This document shows, in pieces, positions 15,514-21,750 of a stretch of DNA of 55,779 bases; the first letter of the stretch is position 1; the number at the start of each line of letters is the position of its first letter. A model generated the notes under the pieces. The model was not told the DNA's origin. It did no database searches and saw nothing but the letters and a program-made list of their open reading frames with translations. The DNA lies in NCBI GenBank assembly GCA_023663735.1, contig JAMPGV010000008.1:1-55779 (forward strand), read 5' to 3'. The DNA comes from Muribaculum sp. GTDB taxonomy: Bacteria; Bacillota; Clostridia; Lachnospirales; Lachnospiraceae. The position numbers were made by a program, and so were the translations under genes.

Positions 15514-15895
15514 TTTTTACTCCTTCTATCTTCGGGACAAACGTTGGATCCAGCGGATGAAAATCAGCTTCGGCAAGTGCCTTTTTCACAGTCTGAAGAT
15601 CAAGAGATATATTGATGCCTACATTGGGTGGCTGACTACGAACTTCCTTTTCAAGGTCGGCCACCCTTTTTTCTAATTCCTGCAATTTCCGGCTATCCAA
15701 TTCCCTCACCTCCCCTTCCAATATCGCTAGCTTCTCTTTCTGGGTCATCTGGATATCTGTATTTTGACAAGCTTCCAGATAACTATCCAACCGATCCCAC
15801 AATTTTGACTCTTGAAGTGAGTACCAATCGTGGGCGGGCAAAGAAAATGAAATTGTCGGTTCCTTCTTGTTAATAATATTTGTAATTGTGTAAAT
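15503..15895 (-). CDS. Coiled-coil phage protein with probable ATT start
   Basis: About 130 residues. A helical coiled coil (about 55-90, EKLAILEGEVRELDSRKLQE then LEKRVADLEKEV) is followed by NVGINISLDLQTVKKAL. A TTG at 15841 opens a 112-residue form but has no ribosome site. In frame upstream, GGGGAGG lies 9 nt before an ATT (15895) and 6 nt before an ATC (15898). The intervening residues (YTITNIINKKEPTISFSLP) look coding, and a TGA closes the frame just before. I therefore favour ATT or ATC. Function unknown. Confidence 0.55.
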   Translation of the reverse strand: MYTITNIINKKEPTISFSLPAHDWYSLQESKLWDRLDSYLEACQNTDIQMTQKEKLAILEGEVRELDSRKLQELEKRVADLEKEVRSQPPNVGINISLDLQTVKKALAEADFHPLDPTFVPKIEGVKNGR

Positions 15896-15901
15896 GATCC
15901 G

Positions 15902-15947
15902 TCACCTCCCCTACTTTATTGACAATATTCTCTTGTTGCATTATTCT
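15902..15947 (+). promoter_or_regulatory. Promoter for the 62-residue gene; repeat block copy 1
   Basis: TTGACA (15919-15924), 17 nt, TATTCT (15942-15947) on the plus strand. Bases 15902-15938 are repeated at 16484-16520 with two differences. On the minus strand the same block supplies the GGAGGTGA ribosome site of the coiled-coil gene, so one block serves both directions. Confidence 0.7.
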
Positions 15948-16000
15948 GTTCGTACAGGCTGTTGCAGCAGCCGAGTACAAAAGAAAGGAAAAACATTAAA

Positions 16001-16189
16001 ATGACTGATAACGAAAAACGCGCTCATGATCTCGCTATCGCAATTACCATTGATGCGGCTCAAATGTACCGAGATGCTCCAATCGCTGACAACGAATCCC
16101 AAAGATCATTTGACTTTTTTGCGAGATACATGGAAGTTTACAATCAAATTCTTGAGTGCTTTAATGCACAATTTCCTAACTCAAACTAA
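16001..16189 (+). CDS. Small hypothetical phage protein
   Basis: A 62-residue acidic helical protein, MTDNEKRAHDLAIAITIDAA...EVYNQILECFNAQF. AGAAAGGAA precedes the ATG. It is a plus-strand island in the leftward early region with its own promoter, and its stop overlaps by 4 bp the end of a convergent minus gene. Family not recognised. Confidence 0.6.
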   Translation: MTDNEKRAHDLAIAITIDAAQMYRDAPIADNESQRSFDFFARYMEVYNQILECFNAQFPNSN

Positions 16190-16308
16190 CGTTTGATAGG
16201 TTCTGCGAAAATTTGTTTACCATTAATTAAACCAATGAATAAAAAAGGTTTCTTAGAGACTTCCTTTCTCTTTGAAGCCTTTTTCTGTCTATGCTTTTTC
16301 TTTGACAA
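16186..16308 (-). CDS. Very small basic phage protein, TTG start
   Basis: A 40-residue protein: a strongly basic head (SKKKHRQKKASKRKEVSKK) followed by FLFIGLINGKQIFAEPIKR. GGGGAGGTGA lies 5-8 nt before the TTG, the same context as its neighbours. It is too short for routine gene calling. The role is unknown; the basic head suggests nucleic-acid contact. Confidence 0.5.
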   Translation of the reverse strand: MSKKKHRQKKASKRKEVSKKPFLFIGLINGKQIFAEPIKR

Positions 16309-16313
16309 CTCTC

Positions 16314-16478
16314 TCACCTCCCCTCCAGCTCCGGAACCCTGTGATCCCGTTCACGGTATTGCTGCGCTTCCTGCTTCCCGGCCATATATCCGGCGATAAA
16401 CGCCTTGCCGCTCTCGTCCAGCGCAACAAATTTTTCCGCAATGCTTTCCATTAACGTTCTTCTCTCTTCTCTCGACAA
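16314..16478 (-). CDS. Small phage protein, TTG start
   Basis: A 54-residue protein containing MESIAEKFVALDESGKAFIA then GYMAGKQEA, a stretch I know from many Lachnospiraceae phages next to the repressor region. GGAGGTGA precedes the TTG by 8 nt. Function unknown, probably an early regulatory or accessory factor. Confidence 0.6.
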   Translation of the reverse strand: MSREERRTLMESIAEKFVALDESGKAFIAGYMAGKQEAQQYRERDHRVPELEGR

Positions 16479-16483
16479 AGAAC

Positions 16484-16529
16484 TCACCTCCTCTGCTTTA
16501 TTGACAATATTCTCTTGTTGTGCTAATTT
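16484..16529 (+). repeat. Second copy of the promoter/RBS block
   Basis: Bases 16484-16520 match 15902-15938 in 35 of 37 positions. On the plus strand it again reads TTGACA-17-TAATTT, but no plus-strand gene follows; any transcript would be antisense to the 42-residue gene. On the minus strand it gives the ribosome site of the 54-residue gene. Confidence 0.75.
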
Positions 16530-16651
16530 ATAAACTTTATATAGATTAGTAAAAAGATGCTAAATATGCCTGCTCCGGCTCCGAATCCTATATATCTTGT
16601 TGCATAATAGGTACATGCACCTGTAATAATTGAATAAATAATTATTCTCAA
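16523..16651 (-). CDS. Very small membrane peptide, TTG start
   Basis: A 42-residue, almost wholly hydrophobic product (MRIIIYSIITGACTYYATRY, then GAGAGIFSIFLLIYIKFIN), which should span the membrane once or twice. GGAGAGG lies 8 nt before the TTG. It may act in exclusion, or be toxic and be controlled by the antisense promoter copy beside it; this is inference. Confidence 0.5.
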   Translation of the reverse strand: MRIIIYSIITGACTYYATRYIGFGAGAGIFSIFLLIYIKFIN

Positions 16652-16666
16652 TTCCGTTACCTCTCC

Positions 16667-16825
16667 TTAAACATCGTGTCCTCGGTCATTGAGTCCTGCA
16701 CCCATGGTCTCCTTTGCTAAAACCATGCCCTCGGCTACTCCCAGAATATAATTTTGTTTGTTGTCATCCAATTTAGGGATTATTAATGCAATCTTTCTGA
16801 TGATTTCTTTCTCCATTTCTGACAT
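16667..16825 (-). CDS. First early phage protein (small)
   Basis: A 52-residue protein, MSEMEKEIIRKIALIIPKLD then NYILGVAEGMVLAKE. It is the first gene of the leftward operon. The ATG at 16825 has AAGGAGG upstream. An ATG at 16858 in the same frame lies within the promoter -10 and cannot be used. It resembles small proteins next to phage repressors in Clostridia; function unknown. Confidence 0.65.
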   Translation of the reverse strand: MSEMEKEIIRKIALIIPKLDDNKQNYILGVAEGMVLAKETMGAGLNDRGHDV

Positions 16826-16856
16826 AACAGAACCCTCCTTTTGTCGTTCTGCGATC

Positions 16857-16923
16857 ATTATATTTCATTTAGTGATTATTGTCAATATATATCATTGACA
16901 TTTTTGTCATTAAATGATATATT
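16857..16923. promoter_or_regulatory. Divergent phage control promoters
   Basis: Leftward: TTGACA (16880-16885), 17 nt, TATAAT (16857-16862), a perfect consensus. Rightward: TTGACA (16895-16900), 17 nt, TATATT (16918-16923), reading into the repressor. The stretch between contains inverted elements ATATCATT / AATGATAT and GACA / TGTC, likely operators of the XRE protein encoded at 16944. This is the presumed lysogeny switch. Confidence 0.85.
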
Positions 16924-16943
16924 TTTTCAAGGAGGTGTGAAAC

Positions 16944-17318
16944 GTGAATACTATAGGTGAACGCATTCGATATATAAGAAAAGAAAAATTGCATAAATCT
17001 CAAAAAGATTTTGGTCAAATCTTAGGGCTGAAATCAAATTCTATCAGTTGTATTGAGACAGGCACCAATACTCCTGCTGACCAAACTATAAAGGCGATCT
17101 GTCGCGAATTTGATATCAATGAAGATTGGCTTCGTAATGGGACTGAACCTATGCGCAATATACGCACCAGAAACCAAGAGATCGGTGCTTTTGCAAATGA
17201 GATCATGGATCTGCCGGATGATGCCTTTAAAAAACGTTTTGTCGAAGCCTTAAAGAAACTTGATACCAAAGACTGGGAGACGCTGGAGAAGATTGCAAGC
17301 ACAATAAAAGAGGGCTAA
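16944..17318 (+). CDS. Master XRE-family phage repressor
   Basis: A 124-residue protein. N-terminal HTH (KSQKDFGQILGLKSNSISCI, then ETGTNTPADQTI, about 18-50), NEDWLRNGTEP, then a C-terminal helical region with FVEALKKLDTKDWETLEKIA, probably for dimerisation. The GTG start at 16944 has AAGGAGG. No LexA-like cleavage domain is visible, so induction may need an antirepressor. It is the best candidate for the lysogeny repressor because of the divergent consensus promoters. Confidence 0.85.
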   Translation: MNTIGERIRYIRKEKLHKSQKDFGQILGLKSNSISCIETGTNTPADQTIKAICREFDINEDWLRNGTEPMRNIRTRNQEIGAFANEIMDLPDDAFKKRFVEALKKLDTKDWETLEKIASTIKEG

Positions 17319-17330
17319 TCGCCCTCTTTT
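17307..17330. terminator. Bidirectional terminator shared by two convergent genes
   Basis: AAAGAGGGC (17307-17315), loop TAATC, GCCCTCTTTT (17321-17330). On both strands the stem ends in a U-run. The stem also encodes the last codons (I-K-E-G) of the plus repressor and of the minus gene. Confidence 0.85.
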
Positions 17331-17473
17331 ATCATGTTGTTTATGTATTTCAAAATTTGATTCAATATCCAAATATCATCTATTGACCTGATTTTACTAA
17401 TCATTTTCCGCTTGATCTCATTGCCATAAGTAACTGTGTTCCTATCTGCTGATCCCCAAATTTGCTTTTGCAT
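17315..17473 (-). CDS. Small hypothetical phage protein
   Basis: A 52-residue protein, MQKQIWGSADRNTVTYGNEI...ILNQILKYINNMIKEGD. GGAGG lies 8 nt before the ATG. Similar WGSADR...VTYGN starts occur in other Lachnospiraceae phage proteins as I recall them. It ends in the shared terminator, convergent with the repressor (4-bp overlap). Function unknown. Confidence 0.6.
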   Translation of the reverse strand: MQKQIWGSADRNTVTYGNEIKRKMISKIRSIDDIWILNQILKYINNMIKEGD

Positions 17474-17637
17474 CTATCCCGCCTCCTGTCTTTCGTTTGT
17501 GTCGTAAATCATAATTGCCTTGTTTTGCTATATTAACATATATTTCCTCATTTGTGTCGATTTTCATGTCGATTTCCAGAAACATGGAAATATTTTTTTG
17601 CATCTATACTTTTTGATTATGATGTGATATAATCATG

Positions 17638-17835
17638 TTATTTGTATTCGGAGTCGAACAGATCCGTAATTCTGCATTCCAGAGCTTTGGCGATCTGCTC
17701 CATCTGGAGAAGCCTCGGCGATCCTTTCCCGTTCTCGAAGTTGTTGATCGTCGATCTCCCGATGCCGGATCTCTCGGCCAGCTCCTCCAGCGTTACGCCT
17801 TTCGACTTCCGGACGTCCCATATTTTAATTACCAT
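17638..17835 (-). CDS. XRE-family regulator
   Basis: A 65-residue HTH protein: MVIKIWDVRKSKGVTLEELA then ERSGIGRSTINNFENGKGSP, the typical XRE recognition helix, ending MEQIAKALECRITDLFDSEY. The ATG at 17835 with AGAGG is preferred over an upstream start. A small dyad GTTAC-AAGG-GTAAC (17848-17861) just upstream may be its operator. It could be a second lysogeny regulator or belong to the plus-strand cargo that follows. The 160 bp on its 3' side (17474-17637) carry repeated AAATCGACA-like words but no gene. Confidence 0.75.
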   Translation of the reverse strand: MVIKIWDVRKSKGVTLEELAERSGIGRSTINNFENGKGSPRLLQMEQIAKALECRITDLFDSEYK

Positions 17836-17949
17836 GCGCCTACCTCTGTTACAAGGGTAACCTTTTATACTGCCACTATTCAAGCAGCGGCGCACTTTTG
17901 GGATAGCTCAATGCTATAAAGCATCTAATAATACCAAGGAGGATTTTTT

Positions 17950-18489
17950 ATGACAACCAACACAACTAACTCAACAGGCAAATCACAAAGCGGACTCGGT
18001 ATTGCCGGTATGGTCTTGGGCATCATAGCCCTTCTGCTGTCCTGCATCCTAATCGGGGGCTTCATCGGCATTTTGGGTCTTATCCTGTCCTTAATCGGCA
18101 TGACCCAGAAAGACCGAAATCACGGCATGGCCATCGCCGGAATCGTGCTGAATGCCGTTGCCGTGATTATCATGATTTTGATTTTCGCCGCCGGCTCGTC
18201 CGTAGGCTCCTCACAGCCTGCAAACTCTGTACGGGAAGCAGTCGAAAGCGCGCAGGAGGAAGAAAAAGATTTCATTACCTATGAGGAATTTGACTCTATC
18301 GAAAACGGAATGACTTATGAACAGGTTGTTGATATCGTCGGCTATGACGGAACCGTTATGTCCAGCGTTGATCTTGCCAATATCAATACCACCATGTACT
18401 GCTGGTATGGCGTAGATGGCATCACCAATGCAAACGTTACCTTCCAGAATAATGCTGTGGTCAGCAAGGCGCAGTTCGGCCTTAAATAA
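17950..18489 (+). CDS. DUF4190-type membrane protein, lysogeny cargo
   Basis: A 179-residue protein. Residues about 15-95 hold two or three membrane helices separated by the TQKDRNHGMAIAG turn, the DUF4190 pattern. Residues about 115-179 (YEEFDSIENGMTYEQVVDIV...GITNANVTFQNN) resemble an SmpA/OmlA-like (DUF3862) domain, probably outside the membrane. The position between repressor and integrase and its own strong site (AAGGAGG) suggest expression in the lysogen, perhaps for superinfection exclusion (inference). Confidence 0.7.
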   Translation: MTTNTTNSTGKSQSGLGIAGMVLGIIALLLSCILIGGFIGILGLILSLIGMTQKDRNHGMAIAGIVLNAVAVIIMILIFAAGSSVGSSQPANSVREAVESAQEEEKDFITYEEFDSIENGMTYEQVVDIVGYDGTVMSSVDLANINTTMYCWYGVDGITNANVTFQNNAVVSKAQFGLK

Positions 18490-18511
18490 TGTTCTGTATG
18501 CACTGATTTTC

Positions 18512-18539
18512 ATTTAGTTTTGAACCTTCAAAACTAAAT
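18512..18539. repeat. Perfect 28-nt palindrome
   Basis: Arms ATTTAGTTTTGAA and TTCAAAACTAAAT around CC, 22 bp after the DUF4190 gene. There is no U-run after it, so it is not a typical terminator; it could be a protein site or a processing hairpin. The rest of 18490-18678 shows only a possible TATACT element before the next gene. Confidence 0.7.
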
Positions 18540-18678
18540 ACTTTACAAAACCGAACTTTTCGTATATTATGTCTTTAGGTGGCGATGCTTTTGTGCTGTA
18601 TTTACAATTTTTTCCAGTACATCAGTTTAGATTTTGTACATATGATATACTGGAGTCATTAATTAAGGGGTGATTTAT

Positions 18679-18852
18679 ATGGCAACAAAAAGTATTCTGA
18701 AAAATGTAGACATTAAGGATAAGAAACTTGGCAAGTCATTAGTAATCGCATTGGAACACGCTGCCGGAAAACATGCAAAGGACGTGCAGCTCAGCCGAAC
18801 CTATGAAGATGCCCGCGGGGATAGGCTGAATGCTATCTTCGATTATTCTTAG
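18679..18852 (+). CDS. Antitoxin-like small protein
   Basis: A 57-residue protein starting MATKSILKNVDIKDKKLGKS and LVIALEHAAGKHAKDVQLSR. This MATKSILKN pattern is known to me from small genes placed directly before a partner gene, probably toxin-antitoxin-like; the exact family is not certain. AAGGGGTG precedes the ATG. Here the partner that should follow is only a remnant. Confidence 0.55.
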   Translation: MATKSILKNVDIKDKKLGKSLVIALEHAAGKHAKDVQLSRTYEDARGDRLNAIFDYS

Positions 18853-18858
18853 AGAGGT

Positions 18859-18897
18859 ATGAACATCATGGGATTAGATCGTGACACATTGTTCTAA
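18859..18897 (+). pseudogene. Remnant of a partner gene (12 codons)
   Basis: After AGAGAGGT an ATG opens only twelve codons (MNIMGLDRDTLF) before TAA, then a terminator. The ribosome site and spacing look like the start of the usual second gene of the pair, of which the body appears deleted. Confidence 0.4.
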
Positions 18898-18906
18898 ACA
18901 TATTGG

Positions 18907-18942
18907 GAAAGGCATTTGGGCAGCCAAGTGCCTTTCTTTTTT
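18907..18942 (+). terminator. Strong intrinsic terminator
   Basis: GAAAGGCATTTGG / CCAAGTGCCTTTC with loop GCAG (13 pairs, one G-U), followed by six T. Confidence 0.9.
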
Positions 18943-18962
18943 GTATGCTCCGAAGTCAATCC

Positions 18963-19047
18963 GTTGCACCGGTGCAACTTGAGGGGAAAACACAACACGC
19001 ATTATGCGCATATAATAGTTGAAAATGCGCATAATGCGTGTTATAAT
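18963..19047 (+). promoter_or_regulatory. hicAB control region
   Basis: A 16-bp perfect palindrome GTTGCACCGGTGCAAC (18963-18978) is followed by an inverted repeat with 18-bp perfect arms, AACACGCATTATGCGCAT (18994-19011) and its complement (19025-19042), 13 nt apart. TTGAAA (19019-19024) and TATAAT (19042-19047) form a promoter with 17-nt spacing whose spacer is the right arm. HicB or the HicAB complex would be expected to bind here. Confidence 0.8.
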
Positions 19048-19080
19048 GAAATAACAATAAGGGAAGAGGTGATGCAATGA

Positions 19081-19260
19081 ATGCGGTTTCGCGAAGTTGT
19101 TAAAATAGTTACTGAAGATGGATGGTTTGAGGTGAAACAAAAAGGATCTCACCATCAATACAAACACCCGACAAAGCCCGGAAAAGTAACAATTCCGGAG
19201 CATGGCGGAGACCTAAATATGGATACTGTGAAGTCAATATTGAAACAGGCGGGGCTGTGA
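19081..19260 (+). CDS. hicA: HicA-family mRNA interferase toxin
   Basis: A 59-residue protein with the double-stranded-RNA-binding-like HicA fold: MRFREVVKIVTEDGWFEVKQ, KGSHHQYKHP with the catalytic His24, KVTIPEHGGDLNMDTVKSIL. It cleaves mRNA when free of HicB. AGAGGTG precedes the ATG at 19081. Confidence 0.9.
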   Translation: MRFREVVKIVTEDGWFEVKQKGSHHQYKHPTKPGKVTIPEHGGDLNMDTVKSILKQAGL

Positions 19261-19294
19261 ATTTCCGTCTGCATAACAGAAAAGGGAGATTTCA

Positions 19295-19717
19295 ATGGAA
19301 AAATCAGGAGGTAAATTAATATATCCGGCCATTTTCAAGCCGTTTAGCGATGGCAGCGGCGGATATGTAGTAGAATTTCCAGATTTGCCCGGGTGCGTTA
19401 CTGAAGGCAGGAATATGGAAGAGGCGATCGAGATGGGAATGGACGCAGCGTGCGGATGGATTTTGGGAGAACTGGAGGACGGCGAAAAGATTCCTCCAGC
19501 GTCAGAGTACAAGGATGTTCATACAACAGCAGAAGCAATGGTAAATATGTTGCTGCTTGACATTGATTCCTATGCGGAACAGTATGGCGAAAACGCAGTT
19601 CGCAAAAATTTAACCATTCCGGCATGGCTCAATAGTTTTGCCGAGAAAAATAATATTAACTTTTCTAAAGTATTGCAAGATGCGCTTTTAAGCATGGCAA
19701 AATCCCAGCAAGTATAG
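19295..19717 (+). CDS. hicB: HicB-family antitoxin
   Basis: A 140-residue protein. The N-terminal HicB domain reads YPAIFKPFSDGSGGYVVEFP then DLPGCVTEGRNMEEAIEMGM; the C-terminus IPAWLNSFAEKNNINFSKVL is a DNA-binding helix-rich (RHH/HTH-like) part. It neutralises HicA and represses the operon. It follows hicA by 34 bp. GGGAGATTTCA precedes the ATG. Confidence 0.92.
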   Translation: MEKSGGKLIYPAIFKPFSDGSGGYVVEFPDLPGCVTEGRNMEEAIEMGMDAACGWILGELEDGEKIPPASEYKDVHTTAEAMVNMLLLDIDSYAEQYGENAVRKNLTIPAWLNSFAEKNNINFSKVLQDALLSMAKSQQV

Positions 19718-19749
19718 ACACCCGCTAATTGCCAGAAGAGGAGAATCCC

Positions 19750-21336
19750 ATGTCTGATCCCAAATATTGCGCCTATCTCCGCAAGAGCCGCGCCGACAGG
19801 GACGCGGAGCTGCGCGGGGAAGGGGATGTGCTGGCGCGCCACCGCGCCATGCTGGAAGATCTGGCAGCCCGCATGGGCATCACACTGGACGAATGGTACT
19901 GCGAAGTAGTGTCCGGTGACACCATCGCAGACCGCCCTGAAATGCAGCGCCTGCTCTCCGATGTGGAGGCCGGGCACTTTCTTGGCGTGCTGGTGGTGGA
20001 AGTAGAGCGTCTTGCCCGCGGCAACACCAGAGATCAGGGCATCGTGGCCGACGCTTTCAAATACTCAGGCACCAAGATCATCACGCCGCTCAAGACCTAT
20101 GATCCCAACGATGAGTTTGATGAGGAATACTTTGAGTTCGGCCTGTATATGGCCAGACGGGAATACAAGACCATCAACCGCAGACTGCAGCGCGGCCGGA
20201 TCCGCTCCGTTATGGAGGGGCGTTTTGTCGGCGGTACCGCTCCTTATGGATACCGCAAGGTCAAGATTCCCAAAGAAAAGGGCTACACCCTTGAAATCGT
20301 GCCGGAGGAAGCCAAGATTGTCTCCTGCATCTATGAATGGTACTGCAGCGGTCTCCTGCTGCCAGACGGCTCTCTCCGCCGCCTCGGTCCTGACGGCATC
20401 GCCCGTCAGCTTGACCTGCTGGGTGTAAAGCCGCCCCGGCAGAACGTCTGGTCCAAAGCCACCATATCCGACATTCTGCGGAATATTGTCTATGCCGGTT
20501 ATGTCTATTTCGGCCGCCAGAAGGAAGTCAAATCCTCCGTCAACGGCCGGATTGTCAAAATGCGCAAAAGCAACCCTGACTATGAAATCTACAAGGGACT
20601 GCACCCGGCGATCATTCCGGAGGAAACCTTCCGTCTGGCACAGGAGATCCGCAGCGGCAACCGCAAAAACACGCTGCCCGCCATGCAGACTCTGCAGAAT
20701 CCGCTTGCGGGACTCGTCTACTGTAAAAAATGCGGCAGGCTCATGACTCGTCTGGCGCCAAACAGCCGCAACCGCTATTCCACGTTGAAATGCCCGAACC
20801 GATACTGCGACAACATCTCAGCTCCGCTGTTTCTGGTGGAGCAGGAGCTGCTGCGCTTTCTTCAGGCATGGCTTGCGGATTACGAACTGCACCACGCTGA
20901 CCGTGACGCAGTACCCTTCCGGGAAGAGATCGCCATCCAGACAGAATCCATTCGCCGTCTGGAGGAGCAGACCGCCGGGATCCGGAATCAGCTGAATAAA
21001 ACTTATGATCTGCTGGAGCAGGGTATTTATACCCCTCAGATCTTCAGGGAACGGCACGACACGCTTCAGGCGCAGATCGATGCCGCAGAAAAGACAAAGC
21101 GGCAGCTGATCCGCGACGTGGATAAGCTCAATGCACTCCGTATCGAACAAGAACAGCTCATCCCCAAAATACAAGGGCTGTTGGATGCCTATCAAGGGAA
21201 CTCTCCCGCCTCCAACAACCGGATCCTGAAAGAGATCATTGAGCGCATCACTTATCAAAAGAATGCGCCCAATCGCCGCGGCCAGCTCCACAATACCAAC
21301 TTCACGCTGGAGGTATTCCCTCGAATCCCCACATGA
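19750..21336 (+). CDS. Large serine recombinase (prophage integrase)
   Basis: A 528-residue site-specific recombinase. The resolvase domain has YLRKSR with the catalytic Ser13, VVSGDTIADRPEMQRLL and EVERLARGNTRDQG. A recombinase domain follows (GTAPYGYRK...LNNLG-like region LDLLGVKPPRQNVWSKATI), then a zinc ribbon (YCKKCGRLMTR...CPNRYCDN, about 325-355) and a coiled coil (about 385-470). I choose the ATG at 19750 with AGAGGAG; a TTG 21 bp upstream lacks a site. Serine integrases act at short attB/attP sites and need a separate directionality factor for excision; none is obvious nearby. Confidence 0.93.
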   Translation: MSDPKYCAYLRKSRADRDAELRGEGDVLARHRAMLEDLAARMGITLDEWYCEVVSGDTIADRPEMQRLLSDVEAGHFLGVLVVEVERLARGNTRDQGIVADAFKYSGTKIITPLKTYDPNDEFDEEYFEFGLYMARREYKTINRRLQRGRIRSVMEGRFVGGTAPYGYRKVKIPKEKGYTLEIVPEEAKIVSCIYEWYCSGLLLPDGSLRRLGPDGIARQLDLLGVKPPRQNVWSKATISDILRNIVYAGYVYFGRQKEVKSSVNGRIVKMRKSNPDYEIYKGLHPAIIPEETFRLAQEIRSGNRKNTLPAMQTLQNPLAGLVYCKKCGRLMTRLAPNSRNRYSTLKCPNRYCDNISAPLFLVEQELLRFLQAWLADYELHHADRDAVPFREEIAIQTESIRRLEEQTAGIRNQLNKTYDLLEQGIYTPQIFRERHDTLQAQIDAAEKTKRQLIRDVDKLNALRIEQEQLIPKIQGLLDAYQGNSPASNNRILKEIIERITYQKNAPNRRGQLHNTNFTLEVFPRIPT

Positions 21337-21338
21337 CA

Positions 21339-21364
21339 ACAGCCCTTGTATTCACAAGGGCTGT
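21339..21364. terminator. Hairpin after the integrase
   Basis: Perfect arms ACAGCCCTTGT / ACAAGGGCTGT with loop ATTC, starting 2 bp after the integrase stop and overlapping the end of the convergent DUF2442 gene. No long U-run on either strand, so termination is plausible but weaker. Confidence 0.55.
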
Positions 21365-21636
21365 GTAATCTCCTCTTCCGGTTTCATTTCCGTTGAAAAT
21401 TCATAGATTGCGTCACTTGGCAAATCTATATCTGCATTCCAAAAAATGCAGGTTCGGCTCTCGTCAAGCTGGACATTCTCAAACAATCCATCTATGCATT
21501 TTAAATCTTCATACCCCTTGATACTTTCTATGTCTTCTTTGACATCATAAAAACAATTTTTCCCGTCGTCAAAAACAACATGCAAAATATAATTTTCTAA
21601 AGGTTCCACACTCTTAATTCTCGGTATCATCCCCAC
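21352..21636 (-). CDS. DUF2442-family protein
   Basis: A 94-residue protein with MIPRIKSVEPLENYILHVVF, DDGKNCFYDVKEDIE and DLPSDAIYEF, the DUF2442 pattern (often found in toxin-antitoxin or mobile contexts, function unknown). The start is GTG at 21636 (GGAG 7 nt upstream) or ATG at 21630. It is convergent with the integrase and lies inside the prophage, next to its right end. Confidence 0.75.
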   Translation of the reverse strand: MGMIPRIKSVEPLENYILHVVFDDGKNCFYDVKEDIESIKGYEDLKCIDGLFENVQLDESRTCIFWNADIDLPSDAIYEFSTEMKPEEEITQPL

Positions 21637-21671
21637 GCCTGCGCTCCTCTCATTGCATTACGTGTATATCT

Positions 21672-21700
21672 ATTGTATACTTTACTCTAGATTTTATCAA
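21672..21700 (-). promoter_or_regulatory. Promoter of the DUF2442 gene
   Basis: TTGATA (21695-21700), 17 nt, TACAAT (21672-21677) on the minus strand, just upstream of the gene. Confidence 0.7.
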
Positions 21701-21750
21701 GTTTTTCCTTTCATCGTTTCTCCTGCATATTGCTTGTGACATCATTGGTA

